This document shows, piece after piece, positions 23,787 through 32,440 of a stretch of 64,000 bases of DNA. The position numbers were made by a program, and so were the translations under genes. Position 1 is the first letter of the stretch. Every line of letters begins with the position of its first letter. Below the pieces are notes generated by a model, which was not told the origin of the DNA, ran no database searches, and saw nothing but the letters and a program-made list of their open reading frames with translations. The DNA comes from JAAYBG01 sp964411675 (GTDB lineage: Bacteria; Bacillota_I; Bacilli_A; ML615J-28; CAG-698): the NCBI GenBank assembly GCA_964411675.1, contig CAYPLR010000003.1:1-64000 (forward strand), read 5' to 3'.

Positions 23787-25871
23787 ATGAAAAAGATTAT
23801 TGGTGCTTTATTGATTATAGGATTATTTTTCCTTGTTTCTTCCCCACTAAAAGTTCGTGGAGATGGTCCAGATGCCTTTTTAATTGTAACTAATCCAAGT
23901 GAAGACACATCAAAAGAAATGAATGTTGCTTGGCATACAACAATTCTTGGAACATTTGTTGAATACACAACAAAAGAGGACACAGGCTTCACTTCATCAA
24001 ACCAAGTTTTAGGAGAATGTCAAGCAATTACCTATTATGATCAAGGAATAAGTGCTGATATTACCGATTATAAATGCAATGCGACATTGACCAACTTAAC
24101 GAGCGATACTGAATATATCTACCGTGTTGGTAAAACAAATTTTTCTTCTACCTACGGGTTTACCACCTCAGGAACAAGTGCTTTTACCTTTATGTATATT
24201 TCTGATGTTCATGTGTATCAATCGATTCCATCTCGCTATAATTCAGCGCAAAACCTAATTAATACAATTGAAAGTAAATATCGCAACTTAAAGTTTGTCG
24301 TAACAGGTGGCGATATGACAGCTTATGGTACAGTTCGTGGGGACTGGAATAGTTATTATACCTTGTCGATGTTTTCAAAATATATGATTGCAAGTACTCC
24401 AGGGAATCATGAGTATTATAATCGTAGTGCAGCCATCTATGCTGATAGTCGGAAGTACTTTGATATGTATTCAAACAATCCCGATAATGGGGCTGAAGGA
24501 GTAGAAAACGGTAGCTATTTCTTTCAATATGGGAGTGTATTATTTATCTCTCTTGACTCAGAAGCATGGCGTTTAGCAAGTCAACCAGATGAGTATGAAA
24601 CAAATCAAAGGGAATGGCTAGAAGATGTTTTAGAAAACAATCCAAGTCAATATATAATTCTATTTCATCATATGTATTATTATGCAGGTAACGAAGTCAG
24701 CAGTTCTATGCGAAATCTTCAATCAATTATTGATAAATATGGTGTTGATTTAGTTTTAACGGGTCATGATCATGTGTATACAAGAAGCAACCGCATCTAT
24801 AATGGAACTAATGGTACCGATAGTAAAAAAGGAGCAATTTATATTACAGGAAGTGCGATTGGAGATCGTTTAGAAGAAGAATCCTCTTTATCAACAGATG
24901 TATACGTAGCGAAAAAGATTAGTAACACTAGCGTAGCGATGGGAATTACAGTTTCTAATGAGACATTAATGATAAAGACTTATAATGAAGCAGGAACTAT
25001 ATTAGATCAAATTGCTATTCAAGCAAAGATGGCTAATTTTGATGTTGCTGATAGTATGAAGGATGTAAAAACTGAAGTTGCTGAAGACTTCACACAATCA
25101 AAACTAACTTATCCAAATGAGTTCTTTGCGAAAGCCTATAAAATAGATTTACTAGAAGGTATAGAAGTTATTAGTAGCTTCCGTCCTTTAGACAACCAAA
25201 CATCATTGGTAATCCCTAACTTGAAAGCAAATGATTATCGTAAGAATTACACAGTTAATGTGTATTTCCGTGATGGACAAATCGCTACAAAAGAGATAGA
25301 ACTAATTAATCCTAATGCTGTTTTTGGAAAAATTGAAAAAGTGAGAATTGATGGAGATAAATTAGTTTGGGATAGTCAAATTGATAATGAAATGCTTGCA
25401 AAAATTATGGTTTATGTCAATGATACTCTTCTAAGTGAAGTTAGTCCAACAACAAAAGAAGTATCTTTATCTAGTGTTGATACAAAAAAAGAAAATAATA
25501 TTGTTTTTCAAGCATTAGATAGCAATAATGTTGTGTTATATACAACAACATTGACTTATGGTGAAAACTATATTCCGATTGAAGTTAGCTTTTCTGTAGC
25601 TGATATCGAGTTAGAAGTTGGTGAAAGTGAACCATTAGTAGTGACAGTATCACCAANNNNNNNNNNNNNNNNNNNNNNNNNNNNNNNNNNNNNNNNNNNN
25701 NNNNNNNNNNNNNNNNNNNNNNNNNNNNNNNNNNNNNNNNNNNNNNNNNNNNNNNNACCAATTGAAGAACCAGAAGAGCCAATTGAAGAAAAAGGTTGTC
25801 AAACGGGAATGAGTTTATGGTATTTCCTAATTCCTTTAGCTTTGGTTTTTATTCGCCGTAAGAGATATTAA
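23787..25871 (+). CDS. Secreted purple-acid-phosphatase-like metallophosphoesterase with C-terminal membrane anchor (contains gap)
   Basis: A secreted protein of about 694 codons including a 100-N gap (25657-25756). A signal peptide (residues 1-26) is followed by an Fn3-like N-terminal domain and a calcineurin-type phosphoesterase domain with all metal motifs: SDVHV, GGDMTAYG, GNHEYYNRS, FHHMYYY and GHDHVYTRS. Ig-like repeats follow, the last cut by the gap. The C terminus has an acidic EEPEEPIEEK stretch, Gly-Cys, a hydrophobic helix and RRKRY, a sorting-type tail. It likely hydrolyses phosphate esters outside the cell. Actual length is unknown because of the gap. Confidence 0.88.
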   Translation: MKKIIGALLIIGLFFLVSSPLKVRGDGPDAFLIVTNPSEDTSKEMNVAWHTTILGTFVEYTTKEDTGFTSSNQVLGECQAITYYDQGISADITDYKCNATLTNLTSDTEYIYRVGKTNFSSTYGFTTSGTSAFTFMYISDVHVYQSIPSRYNSAQNLINTIESKYRNLKFVVTGGDMTAYGTVRGDWNSYYTLSMFSKYMIASTPGNHEYYNRSAAIYADSRKYFDMYSNNPDNGAEGVENGSYFFQYGSVLFISLDSEAWRLASQPDEYETNQREWLEDVLENNPSQYIILFHHMYYYAGNEVSSSMRNLQSIIDKYGVDLVLTGHDHVYTRSNRIYNGTNGTDSKKGAIYITGSAIGDRLEEESSLSTDVYVAKKISNTSVAMGITVSNETLMIKTYNEAGTILDQIAIQAKMANFDVADSMKDVKTEVAEDFTQSKLTYPNEFFAKAYKIDLLEGIEVISSFRPLDNQTSLVIPNLKANDYRKNYTVNVYFRDGQIATKEIELINPNAVFGKIEKVRIDGDKLVWDSQIDNEMLAKIMVYVNDTLLSEVSPTTKEVSLSSVDTKKENNIVFQALDSNNVVLYTTTLTYGENYIPIEVSFSVADIELEVGESEPLVVTVSPXXXXXXXXXXXXXXXXXXXXXXXXXXXXXXXXXXPIEEPEEPIEEKGCQTGMSLWYFLIPLALVFIRRKRY
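25657..25756. other. Assembly gap of 100 N
   Basis: Placeholder gap inside the Ig-like/acidic stalk of the phosphoesterase gene. Low-complexity PEEPEE-type repeats on the right flank probably caused the assembly break. Confidence 0.95.
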
Positions 25872-25876
25872 AATGG

Positions 25877-25914
25877 AGTGTTTCGTATTGAATTGAATAC
25901 GAAACACTTTTTAA
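25877..25914 (+). terminator. Terminator after the phosphoesterase gene
   Basis: Perfect 13-bp stem (25877-25889 with 25896-25908), 6-nt loop, T tail. Confidence 0.92.
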
Positions 25915-25932
25915 GAAAACGATTTTCACCAC

Positions 25933-25960
25933 TTGAAAATAACACGAATAGGAGTATAAT
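25933..25960 (+). promoter_or_regulatory. Promoter of the PII-like/antiporter operon
   Basis: TTGAAA (25933-25938), 16-bp spacer, TATAAT (25955-25960). Confidence 0.75.
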
Positions 25961-25968
25961 ACTCCTAT
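25948..25968. promoter_or_regulatory. Operator-like palindrome over the -10 box
   Basis: Perfect 10-bp arms ATAGGAGTAT (25948-25957) and ATACTCCTAT (25959-25968) around one central base; the -10 box lies inside. Bound protein would block RNA polymerase. No regulator gene is adjacent. Confidence 0.65.
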
Positions 25969-25991
25969 ATATAAAAGAAAGGAATTGTCGT

Positions 25992-26321
25992 ATGCAATTA
26001 TTTATAACAGTATTAGTAAAAGGTGAATATATGCCGAAAATACTAAAGAAACTTTCAGACAATAATTTTCGTGGTAGTGTATTAACTACGATGAGTATTA
26101 AAGATGCTTTGTTGAATTCAAACATCGAGGAAGGACCTGTTTTTGGAGGATTCTCAAAAATGGTTAATTACACTCAAGATTCAAGACCCATGTTATTTAT
26201 TGTAGTGAAAGATGATGAAGAAGTAAAGACATTAGGAAGACTTGTTAATGAAGCAACTGATGGAATTACTAATAAGGGATTCATGTATTCAGTGCCTGTT
26301 AATTTTGCAGAGGGCATTTAA
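25992..26321 (+). CDS. PII-like small regulatory protein
   Basis: A 109-residue protein with the alternating beta-alpha-beta layout of PII-like proteins (MQLFITVLVKGEYMPKILKK at the start; later SRPMLFIVVKDDEEVKTL). It is not a classical GlnB, since the T-loop signature is absent. It lies 12 bases before a CPA2 antiporter gene, as PII-like proteins often sit beside the transporter they control. The ligand is unknown. AAAGGA (25978-25983) supports ATG 25992; an upstream in-frame start at 25878 lies inside the terminator and promoter. Confidence 0.68.
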   Translation: MQLFITVLVKGEYMPKILKKLSDNNFRGSVLTTMSIKDALLNSNIEEGPVFGGFSKMVNYTQDSRPMLFIVVKDDEEVKTLGRLVNEATDGITNKGFMYSVPVNFAEGI

Positions 26322-26333
26322 ATAAGAGAACCT

Positions 26334-27575
26334 ATGAACTTTTTATTAATGTTAGCCATAGCTTTATTTGCTGGCTTACTATCTACAAGACTAATGAAGT
26401 TAGTCAAACTACCTAATATTACAGGATATTTAATCATTGGTCTATTGATTGGACCTCATTGCATTAATATTGTAGGCGAGGAAGAGGTTGCTTCTTTGTC
26501 CTTATTAATTGAAATTGCCTTAGGATTCATTGCCTTTTCTATTGGTAGTGAATTTAAAATAGAAAGCTTAAAAAAAATAGGAAAAAATGTTTTTTTCATC
26601 ACTTTCATTCAAGCATTTCTTGCATTAGTTTTTGTGGATATTAGCTTAATCATTTTAGGATTGATACAAGGAACATTACAAGAAAATTTACCACTTGTTT
26701 TAGTATTGGGTGCGATTGCTACTGCAACAGCACCAGCAGCAACGTTAATGGTCGTTAAACAATATAAAGCACGAGGAAAATTAACAGATACATTATTACT
26801 CGTAGTTGCTCTTGATGATGCTTTTGGACTGATTTTATTTGCTGTATCATTGGCTATTGCAAAAGTATTTGCCAATGGAGAAGTAATTACATTTACTAGT
26901 ATTGCTTTAATGCCATTACTAGAAATTGCTGTTTCTTTGGGTATTGGTGCTGTATTAGGTCTTATTTTATCGCTAGCTACAAGATTTTTCCAATCTCGCG
27001 CTAATCGCTTAATTTGGATGATTACTGTAGTCTTTACTGGTGTTGGCTTATCACAAATTCTGCCAATTTCTGTTTCTCCTCTATTATTATGTATGATGAT
27101 TGGAGCTGTCTTCTGTAATACTAGAAACGACTCTTTAATCATATTAGATGGTATGGAACGATGGACACCTCCACTATTTATGTTGTTCTTCATTATATCC
27201 AGTGCAGAATTGGATTTAACTGTCATTCCTGCAGTAGGAGTAGTGGGAATCATTTATTTAATCGCTCGTTCAGCAGGTAAATATTTTGGTGCTTATTTAG
27301 GATCAAGTATTGTAAAAGAAGAGAAATCAATTCGTAATTATTTGGGATTAGCATTACTTCCTCAAGCCGGCGTTGCTATTGGTATGGCAAAGATATCTTC
27401 AGAAGCTCTACCACAATATTCTTCACAAATCCTTGCAATTGTATTATGTGCTACATTATTCTATGAACTAGTAGGACCAGTAGTTACTAAATTTGCTTTG
27501 AAGAAGTCAGGAGATATTCCACCAGAAGCTCCTGTGGAAAAGAAAAATAAAGAACTTCAAGCAAAAACAAATTAA
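26334..27575 (+). CDS. CPA2-family cation:proton antiporter (Kef/NapA-like)
   Basis: A 413-residue membrane protein with about 12-13 helices. The N-terminal LVKLPNITGYLIIGLLIGP motif and the central GAIATATAPAATL and LVVALDDAFGLILF motifs (the latter with the paired Asp of the ion site) are typical of CPA2 antiporters. It exchanges Na+ or K+ for protons. There is no C-terminal RCK domain; regulation may instead come from the PII-like protein encoded just upstream. Confidence 0.9.
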   Translation: MNFLLMLAIALFAGLLSTRLMKLVKLPNITGYLIIGLLIGPHCINIVGEEEVASLSLLIEIALGFIAFSIGSEFKIESLKKIGKNVFFITFIQAFLALVFVDISLIILGLIQGTLQENLPLVLVLGAIATATAPAATLMVVKQYKARGKLTDTLLLVVALDDAFGLILFAVSLAIAKVFANGEVITFTSIALMPLLEIAVSLGIGAVLGLILSLATRFFQSRANRLIWMITVVFTGVGLSQILPISVSPLLLCMMIGAVFCNTRNDSLIILDGMERWTPPLFMLFFIISSAELDLTVIPAVGVVGIIYLIARSAGKYFGAYLGSSIVKEEKSIRNYLGLALLPQAGVAIGMAKISSEALPQYSSQILAIVLCATLFYELVGPVVTKFALKKSGDIPPEAPVEKKNKELQAKTN

Positions 27576-27585
27576 TCAAAATATA

Positions 27586-27617
27586 AAAAAAAGAGCCTTA
27601 TCGAAGGCTTTTTTTTG
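27586..27617 (+). terminator. Terminator after the antiporter gene
   Basis: Stem GAGCCTT/AAGGCTT with a 4-nt loop, A tract before and T tract after. Confidence 0.9.
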
Positions 27618-27661
27618 TTGTTTGAAAGAAATATGAAAGGCTTTATTAATCTCTTTTTTCT

Positions 27662-27670
27662 TGCTATAAT
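27662..27670 (+). promoter_or_regulatory. Extended -10 promoter
   Basis: TGcTATAAT 45 bp before the surface-protein start; weak -35. Confidence 0.6.
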
Positions 27671-27715
27671 AACATTGACGTGTGAAGAGTGTCTCCAAAA
27701 GAAAAGGAGAAAACT

Positions 27716-29347
27716 ATGAAAAAAATCATGTTATTTATGATAGGGATATTGCTATTCATGATAATCCCTTTTAAGGTTCACGCAGATAATAGTCTACCTA
27801 ATTGGGAATTCCTACCCAATGGCTACAATTATCTAGAAGATGAAAATTTTGATTATACCGTTGGAAATCCCATTAATTATGGAACGATAACTTGTCTTAA
27901 TTATATTCGCATTAAACCAGGAGTCACTTATATGCTAACAATTTACGCTTATCAAGAAGCGGAAATACTAGCGGTTAGAACCAAAGCATATAATGCAAGT
28001 AAACAATTGATTAGTACACTACAACCAACAGTCGTTAATCATGGAGAGGATAAATATTACCAAATTACTCCACCTAGTAATGCAAAGTATATTGATTTAG
28101 AATTTGATGTTATGGAAGATTATGGAGCTAATTTGGGTTTGTATGAAATAGAAAATAATTTTTGTTTGATTGAATCAATGGATTATACTACCTATTCCAA
28201 TTTATCCGCTCTTCAATTACGATACCAAGGACCTATCTTAGACTATAGTCCTGTTATTAGTAATTATCATGGCCTATACATTACCAATTGTGATAATCCT
28301 GTTAGTATGGCAACTATTACTTCAGCAATCAAAGCTATGGATGATAACGATGGGGATATTACTTCACAAATTACCATTACTAAAAACGAGTATTCTTCCA
28401 ATATGCATACAATCGGGCAATATGAAATTATTTATTCTGTTGTTGATAGTAGTGGAAACACAGCTCAATTATCGGTTTTTATCTGGGTTAAGGACACGAC
28501 TTCTCCCGTAATTAATGGAGAAGATAGTTATACTACGAATCAATATACGCCTTTATTAGCTACAGAGATCAAAGAAGAATTAAGTGCTACAGATAATTAC
28601 GATGGAAATCTAACTTCTTATATTACAATAAAATCAGATACCTATACAGGTAATGAAGCAACCCCAGGTACTTACACTATTACCTATACTGTTACTGATA
28701 GTTCAAATAATAGTTGTGACTATCCAGTAACGATACTTGTCAATTATGAAGATAATATTGCTCCAGTCTTTACAGGAACATTTAGTTACGAGATAGCTAA
28801 CAATCAAAAATTGACACTTCAAGATATTTTAAAGAATATTGTTGTTGAGGATAACGATGATGGAATTATTACAAGTCAAGTAACCATTGAATACGATTAT
28901 TATTCTCATGCACCAACAAGAGTAGGAACCTTTAAAATCGGTTTAATTGTCAATGACAATCGAATGAACACAGCAAGAAAAGAAATTACCGTTGTTGTTA
29001 CTGATGAAACAAGTCCTATTTTTATGATTGATATGCAAATTATTAATATCGATATTAGTGATAATAATATGGAGATTAGCGATTTTGTTTCTTTCTTAGA
29101 AAGAACACAGACAGTTAAACAAAACTTAAGTTATAGTGTAATTGAAGATGAGTATAGTGAAAATAAAAATACTCCTGGAACATACAAAGTAGTTTTGGAT
29201 GTTGAAGGAGAAGAGTTAGAATTACAAGTGAATGTTTTTGAAGAGTTGGATCAAGAATTAGCAAAAATTGATTTGATTGATTTAATCGTCAACTTCTTCG
29301 TCGACTTGTGGAGTAAGATTACTGCTTTCTTTAAGAGAATTTTTTAG
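27716..29347 (+). CDS. Secreted protein with several Ig-like (DUF5011-type) domains
   Basis: A 543-residue exported protein. A signal peptide (residues 1-25, ending KVHADN) is followed by an N-terminal beta domain. At least three Ig-like repeats each start with a DNxDGxITS/LTS motif and contain a GTYxIxYxVxDSSGN-like strand. A fourth, shorter repeat follows. The C terminus is an amphipathic/hydrophobic stretch (LIVNFFVDLWSKITAFFKRIF) that may hold it at the membrane. Such domains act as stalks or adhesion modules. AAAGGAG selects ATG 27716. Its 3' end overlaps the opposite-strand yidD by 66 bases. Confidence 0.85.
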   Translation: MKKIMLFMIGILLFMIIPFKVHADNSLPNWEFLPNGYNYLEDENFDYTVGNPINYGTITCLNYIRIKPGVTYMLTIYAYQEAEILAVRTKAYNASKQLISTLQPTVVNHGEDKYYQITPPSNAKYIDLEFDVMEDYGANLGLYEIENNFCLIESMDYTTYSNLSALQLRYQGPILDYSPVISNYHGLYITNCDNPVSMATITSAIKAMDDNDGDITSQITITKNEYSSNMHTIGQYEIIYSVVDSSGNTAQLSVFIWVKDTTSPVINGEDSYTTNQYTPLLATEIKEELSATDNYDGNLTSYITIKSDTYTGNEATPGTYTITYTVTDSSNNSCDYPVTILVNYEDNIAPVFTGTFSYEIANNQKLTLQDILKNIVVEDNDDGIITSQVTIEYDYYSHAPTRVGTFKIGLIVNDNRMNTARKEITVVVTDETSPIFMIDMQIINIDISDNNMEISDFVSFLERTQTVKQNLSYSVIEDEYSENKNTPGTYKVVLDVEGEELELQVNVFEELDQELAKIDLIDLIVNFFVDLWSKITAFFKRIF

Positions 29348-29605
29348 TTCACTTTCTTTAAGAGAATTTTCAAATTCTCTTTTTTCTTTTTTTGTTAGGG
29401 GAACTGGATCATATCCTCCTTTAGAAAAAGGATTGCATCGTAAAATACGCCAAATTGCAAGCAAGGTTGCCTTAAAAAAATTGAATTTTTGGTAAACACC
29501 GATTGCATAATTGGAGCAGGTCGGATGATATTTACACCATTTTCGACGATCTTCAGGTTTTAAATCCTGATATTTTTTGATTAATTTAATCATGAATTTG
29601 TTCAT
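29282..29605 (-). CDS. yidD: Membrane protein insertion efficiency factor YidD
   Basis: A 107-residue protein that assists YidC-dependent insertion of membrane proteins at the inner face of the membrane. The family signature CKYHPTCSNYAIG and RCNPFSKGGYDPVP are present, with the conserved Cys residues and an N-terminal amphipathic helix. The tail after residue 75 is longer than usual and contains a repeated NSLKES. The last 22 codons lie antisense to the Ig-protein gene. AGAGAGG lies before the start. In many bacteria yidD sits between rnpA and yidC; here it is alone. Confidence 0.92.
   Translation of the reverse strand: MNKFMIKLIKKYQDLKPEDRRKWCKYHPTCSNYAIGVYQKFNFFKATLLAIWRILRCNPFSKGGYDPVPLTKKEKREFENSLKESELKNSLKESSNLTPQVDEEVDD
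29325..29370. repeat. Tandem 27-bp duplication in the overlap of two convergent genes
   Basis: A 19-bp sequence (CTTTCTTTAAGAGAATTTT) occurs exactly at 29325-29343 and 29352-29370. On the minus strand it encodes the repeated NSLKES in the tail of YidD; the first copy is also the end of the Ig-protein gene. Confidence 0.9.
29361..29390 (+). terminator. Terminator of the Ig-protein gene, inside yidD
   Basis: Nine-bp stem AGAGAATTT/AAATTCTCT (29361-29369, 29372-29380) and a long T run. It lies in the coding sequence of yidD on the other strand. Confidence 0.8.
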
Positions 29606-29622
29606 AGAATGACCTCTCTTTT

Positions 29623-29631
29623 ATTATACCA
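29623..29631 (-). promoter_or_regulatory. Extended -10 promoter of yidD
   Basis: On the minus strand TGGTATAAT, about 18 bp before the start codon. Confidence 0.55.
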
Positions 29632-29725
29632 ATTTTTTTAGAGAAAAGGTAAAGAAAAAATTTTTACTTGTAAATGAACGAAAATTGTGGTAATATATTA
29701 CATGGAAAATGAAGAGGATAGTGTT

Positions 29726-30178
29726 ATGAAAATTGTTGTTGCCAGCGATAATCATCGCGATTTAACATTATTGAAAAGAATTGTTGATCTTCATTCTAAT
29801 GCAGATCTTTTTTTACATGCTGGAGATAGTGGCCTCGATGAAAAGGAAATAGAACCCTTCTTAACAGTGAAAGGAAATCAAGATTTTCTTGTGAAAAACG
29901 ATTATCGTATTCTTGAACTAGGTCCTATTAGGATTTATTTAATGCATGGTCATCGTACTTTCCTGTCATTAAAAAGACTAGAAGCTCTAGCAAGAGAAAA
30001 TAACTGTCAAATCATCATTCATGGCCATACTCATGTTCCATATTATCAATTAGTAAATGGAATTCATATTTTATGCCCAGGATCTTTAGCATATCCTCGT
30101 TCAAGAAGAGGAACAACCTATGCCATCATCCAAATGAAGGATGAAAAAAATATACAATTTGAGATATTGGACATCTAG
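29726..30178 (+). CDS. YfcE/MJ0936-type metallophosphoesterase
   Basis: A 150-residue cytosolic phosphodiesterase of the calcineurin fold. The metal motifs are in order: ASDNHRD, HAGDSG, VKGNQDF, LMHGHR and IHGHTH. Substrates of the family are phosphodiesters or nucleotides; the native one is unknown. AGAGGA at 29712-29717 selects ATG 29726 over an upstream in-frame start. Eight bases separate it from the next gene, so it forms an operon with the YtxK-like gene and ackA. Confidence 0.9.
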   Translation: MKIVVASDNHRDLTLLKRIVDLHSNADLFLHAGDSGLDEKEIEPFLTVKGNQDFLVKNDYRILELGPIRIYLMHGHRTFLSLKRLEALARENNCQIIIHGHTHVPYYQLVNGIHILCPGSLAYPRSRRGTTYAIIQMKDEKNIQFEILDI

Positions 30179-30186
30179 AGGGTACA

Positions 30187-31134
30187 ATGAACTTTGAAAA
30201 AATAGATTTATATTATGATTTACTGGATCGTGCTGCCATGATTATTTATGAAGATTTACATCTTGATTATTTTGAATCGTTTCTAAGAGTTAGTAAAGAT
30301 ATCAATGATCGTTTTGATGATACTTCTTTATCAGAAGAAGCAATTAAAAAACTAGAAGAAATTTATGAAGTACTTACATTAGAGACTTTTTTTAATGAAG
30401 AAATTAGATTGGCACTTGAATTATTGGTGATTAAAGCATTCAAACACATTAATTTTCCATTGGATTTGATGACACCAGATTCCATCAACTACTTACTAGC
30501 CATGATTATTAAAACGAAATATCCCGATCAAGATGTTGCTATTTTAGATACTTGTTTAGGAACGGCCAATACATTAAATGCAATTAGTAACAATTTGGAC
30601 TATGAACCGCATTTAGCTGGAATTGAAAAAAACGAAACCTTGGTTAAATTAGCGATTGCCAATTCAAACTTGCAAAGAAACGAAGTTACTATCTATTATC
30701 AAGATGCACTAACGAAAGTTCCTTTTCGTGGTGATGTTGTAATAGGGGATCTAGATAGTTATGATTACGATTTGGAAACTACACTAGAACTTTATCAAAA
30801 AGGAATTCGATATTTTCCTTATTTGGTAATGGAAGCAAGACTAGAAAATATCATTAAAGATGGCTACTTCATTTACATCATTGACAACGACTTTTTCAGT
30901 AAACAGGGAAATGAAGACTTTCGTTCTTTCTTAGCGAGTAAAGCGACATTAATGGGATTAATCGTTCTACCTGATAATATTGTGAAAGAAGGACGCGTAG
31001 GTAAAAGCATTCTAATTGGTAAAAAAGCGGTTTTAGAAAACTATAATATGATGGTATTACGGTTGGATAGTTTTTCAAGAGAAAACACAGAAAAATTATT
31101 TGAAGAAATAAAAGATATGATGGAACAAATTTAG
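30187..31134 (+). CDS. YtxK-like methyltransferase-fold protein
   Basis: A 315-residue protein with a helical N-terminal part and a Rossmann methyltransferase fold (TPDSINYLLAMI, then ILDTCLGTANTL as motif I, and AGIEKNETLVKLA). It resembles the N6-adenine methylase-like protein encoded before ackA in Bacillus (ytxK-ackA), and here too it lies 12 bases before ackA. In the motif IV position, where N6-methylases have NPPY, it has GDLDSY, so DNA methylation is doubtful. Function unknown. Confidence 0.8.
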   Translation: MNFEKIDLYYDLLDRAAMIIYEDLHLDYFESFLRVSKDINDRFDDTSLSEEAIKKLEEIYEVLTLETFFNEEIRLALELLVIKAFKHINFPLDLMTPDSINYLLAMIIKTKYPDQDVAILDTCLGTANTLNAISNNLDYEPHLAGIEKNETLVKLAIANSNLQRNEVTIYYQDALTKVPFRGDVVIGDLDSYDYDLETTLELYQKGIRYFPYLVMEARLENIIKDGYFIYIIDNDFFSKQGNEDFRSFLASKATLMGLIVLPDNIVKEGRVGKSILIGKKAVLENYNMMVLRLDSFSRENTEKLFEEIKDMMEQI

Positions 31135-31146
31135 GAGGAAAAAGAC

Positions 31147-32337
31147 ATGAAAAAAATTATGGCGGTTAATGCTGGTAGTTCATCACTAAAATTTCAATTA
31201 TTGGAAATGCCCAATGAAGTAATAATAACAGAAGGAATTGTTGAAAGAATCGGTTTGAAGGATGCTTACTATACCATTAAGTTTAATGGGGATAAAGAAA
31301 AGATCGTTTTACCGATCAAAGATCATGCAGAAGCAGTAAAATTAGTATTGGATGATTTAGTGAATCGCCAAATCGTAAAAGACTTGAATGAAATTAGTGG
31401 CGTTGGTCATCGTATTGTCCAAGGTGGTTGGTACTTCCAAGATTCAGCAATTATTAATGATGATACTATTGCAAAAATTGAAGAGTTATGTGATTTAGCT
31501 CCTCTACACAATCCAGCCCATCTAATCGGTATTAGAGCCTTTTTGAAGGTTTTACCTGGAGTTCCTAATATTGCTGTCTTTGATACATCATTTCATCAAA
31601 CGATGAAACCTGACACCTATATGTATGCTCTTCCTTATGAATGGTATGAGAAATATAAAATTAGAAAATATGGAGCTCATGGAACCAGTCATAAATATGT
31701 TGCTTATATGGCAGCAGAATTATTAAAGAAACCAATCGAAGAAACAAAAATTGTCACATGCCATTTAGGAAATGGTGCTTCTATTGCTGCTGTTAAAGGT
31801 GGTATTTGTGTGGATACATCGATGGGATTAACACCATTAGAAGGAATTCCAATGGGAACTAGAAGTGGTAATATTGACCCAACTGTTTTAGAATATATGG
31901 CTAAAAAAGAGGGATTTACTATTTCTGAGTTGTTAGTGATCTTAAACAGAAAATCTGGATACCTAGGTGTTTCTGGAGTTTCTAACGATTCTCGTGACTT
32001 AGAAAATAACCTTGATACCAATGAAAGATGCCGTTTAGCTCTAGATATTCAATATAAACGTATTGCTGATTATATTGGTAGTTATTATATTCAAATGGGA
32101 GGATTGGATGCTATTGTTTTCACGGCTGGTATTGGAGAAAATAGTTCTCGTTGCCGTGAACAAGTAATTAATAGATTGGCAGTTTTAGGGATTAAGCTAG
32201 ATGCAGAAGCCAACAAAGCACGGGGAGAAATTGCAGAAATCACAGCCAAGGATTCTCTTGTGAAAGCATTCTTAATTCCAACCAAAGAAGAATTGATGAT
32301 TGCCCGCGATGTTGTTCGTTTGACAGAACAAAAATAA
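31147..32337 (+). CDS. ackA: Acetate kinase
   Basis: Makes ATP from acetyl phosphate and ADP (or the reverse), and often accepts propionyl phosphate. The 396-residue protein carries the ASKHA motifs: VNAGSSSLKFQL at the N terminus, HRIVQGG, FDTSFHQTM, YGAHGTSHKYV, CHLGNGAS, and the adenosine motif FTAGIGENSS. Length is normal. It has a strong AGGAGGA ribosome site. The phosphotransacylase partner is likely PduL at 14732. Confidence 0.96.
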   Translation: MKKIMAVNAGSSSLKFQLLEMPNEVIITEGIVERIGLKDAYYTIKFNGDKEKIVLPIKDHAEAVKLVLDDLVNRQIVKDLNEISGVGHRIVQGGWYFQDSAIINDDTIAKIEELCDLAPLHNPAHLIGIRAFLKVLPGVPNIAVFDTSFHQTMKPDTYMYALPYEWYEKYKIRKYGAHGTSHKYVAYMAAELLKKPIEETKIVTCHLGNGASIAAVKGGICVDTSMGLTPLEGIPMGTRSGNIDPTVLEYMAKKEGFTISELLVILNRKSGYLGVSGVSNDSRDLENNLDTNERCRLALDIQYKRIADYIGSYYIQMGGLDAIVFTAGIGENSSRCREQVINRLAVLGIKLDAEANKARGEIAEITAKDSLVKAFLIPTKEELMIARDVVRLTEQK

Positions 32338-32349
32338 AGAACCTTAATC

Positions 32350-32380
32350 AAGTACAAAATTAATTTTTTGTGCTTTTTTT
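32350..32380 (+). terminator. Terminator after ackA
   Basis: Ten-pair stem AAGTACAAAA/TTTTGTGCTT with one G-U pair and a T run. Confidence 0.85.
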
Positions 32381-32405
32381 ATTTTAAGAAAAAGAAATCA
32401 GAAGC

Positions 32406-32439
32406 TTTCTTCCTAATATATAGATATAGGAGGAAGAAA
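32406..32439 (+). promoter_or_regulatory. Possible ribosome-site-masking hairpin
   Basis: TTTCTTCCT (32406-32414) is the exact reverse complement of AGGAAGAAA (32431-32439), which is part of the Shine-Dalgarno region of the next gene. A 9-bp stem with a 16-nt loop would hide it if transcription starts upstream. Confidence 0.4.
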
Positions 32440-32440
32440 C

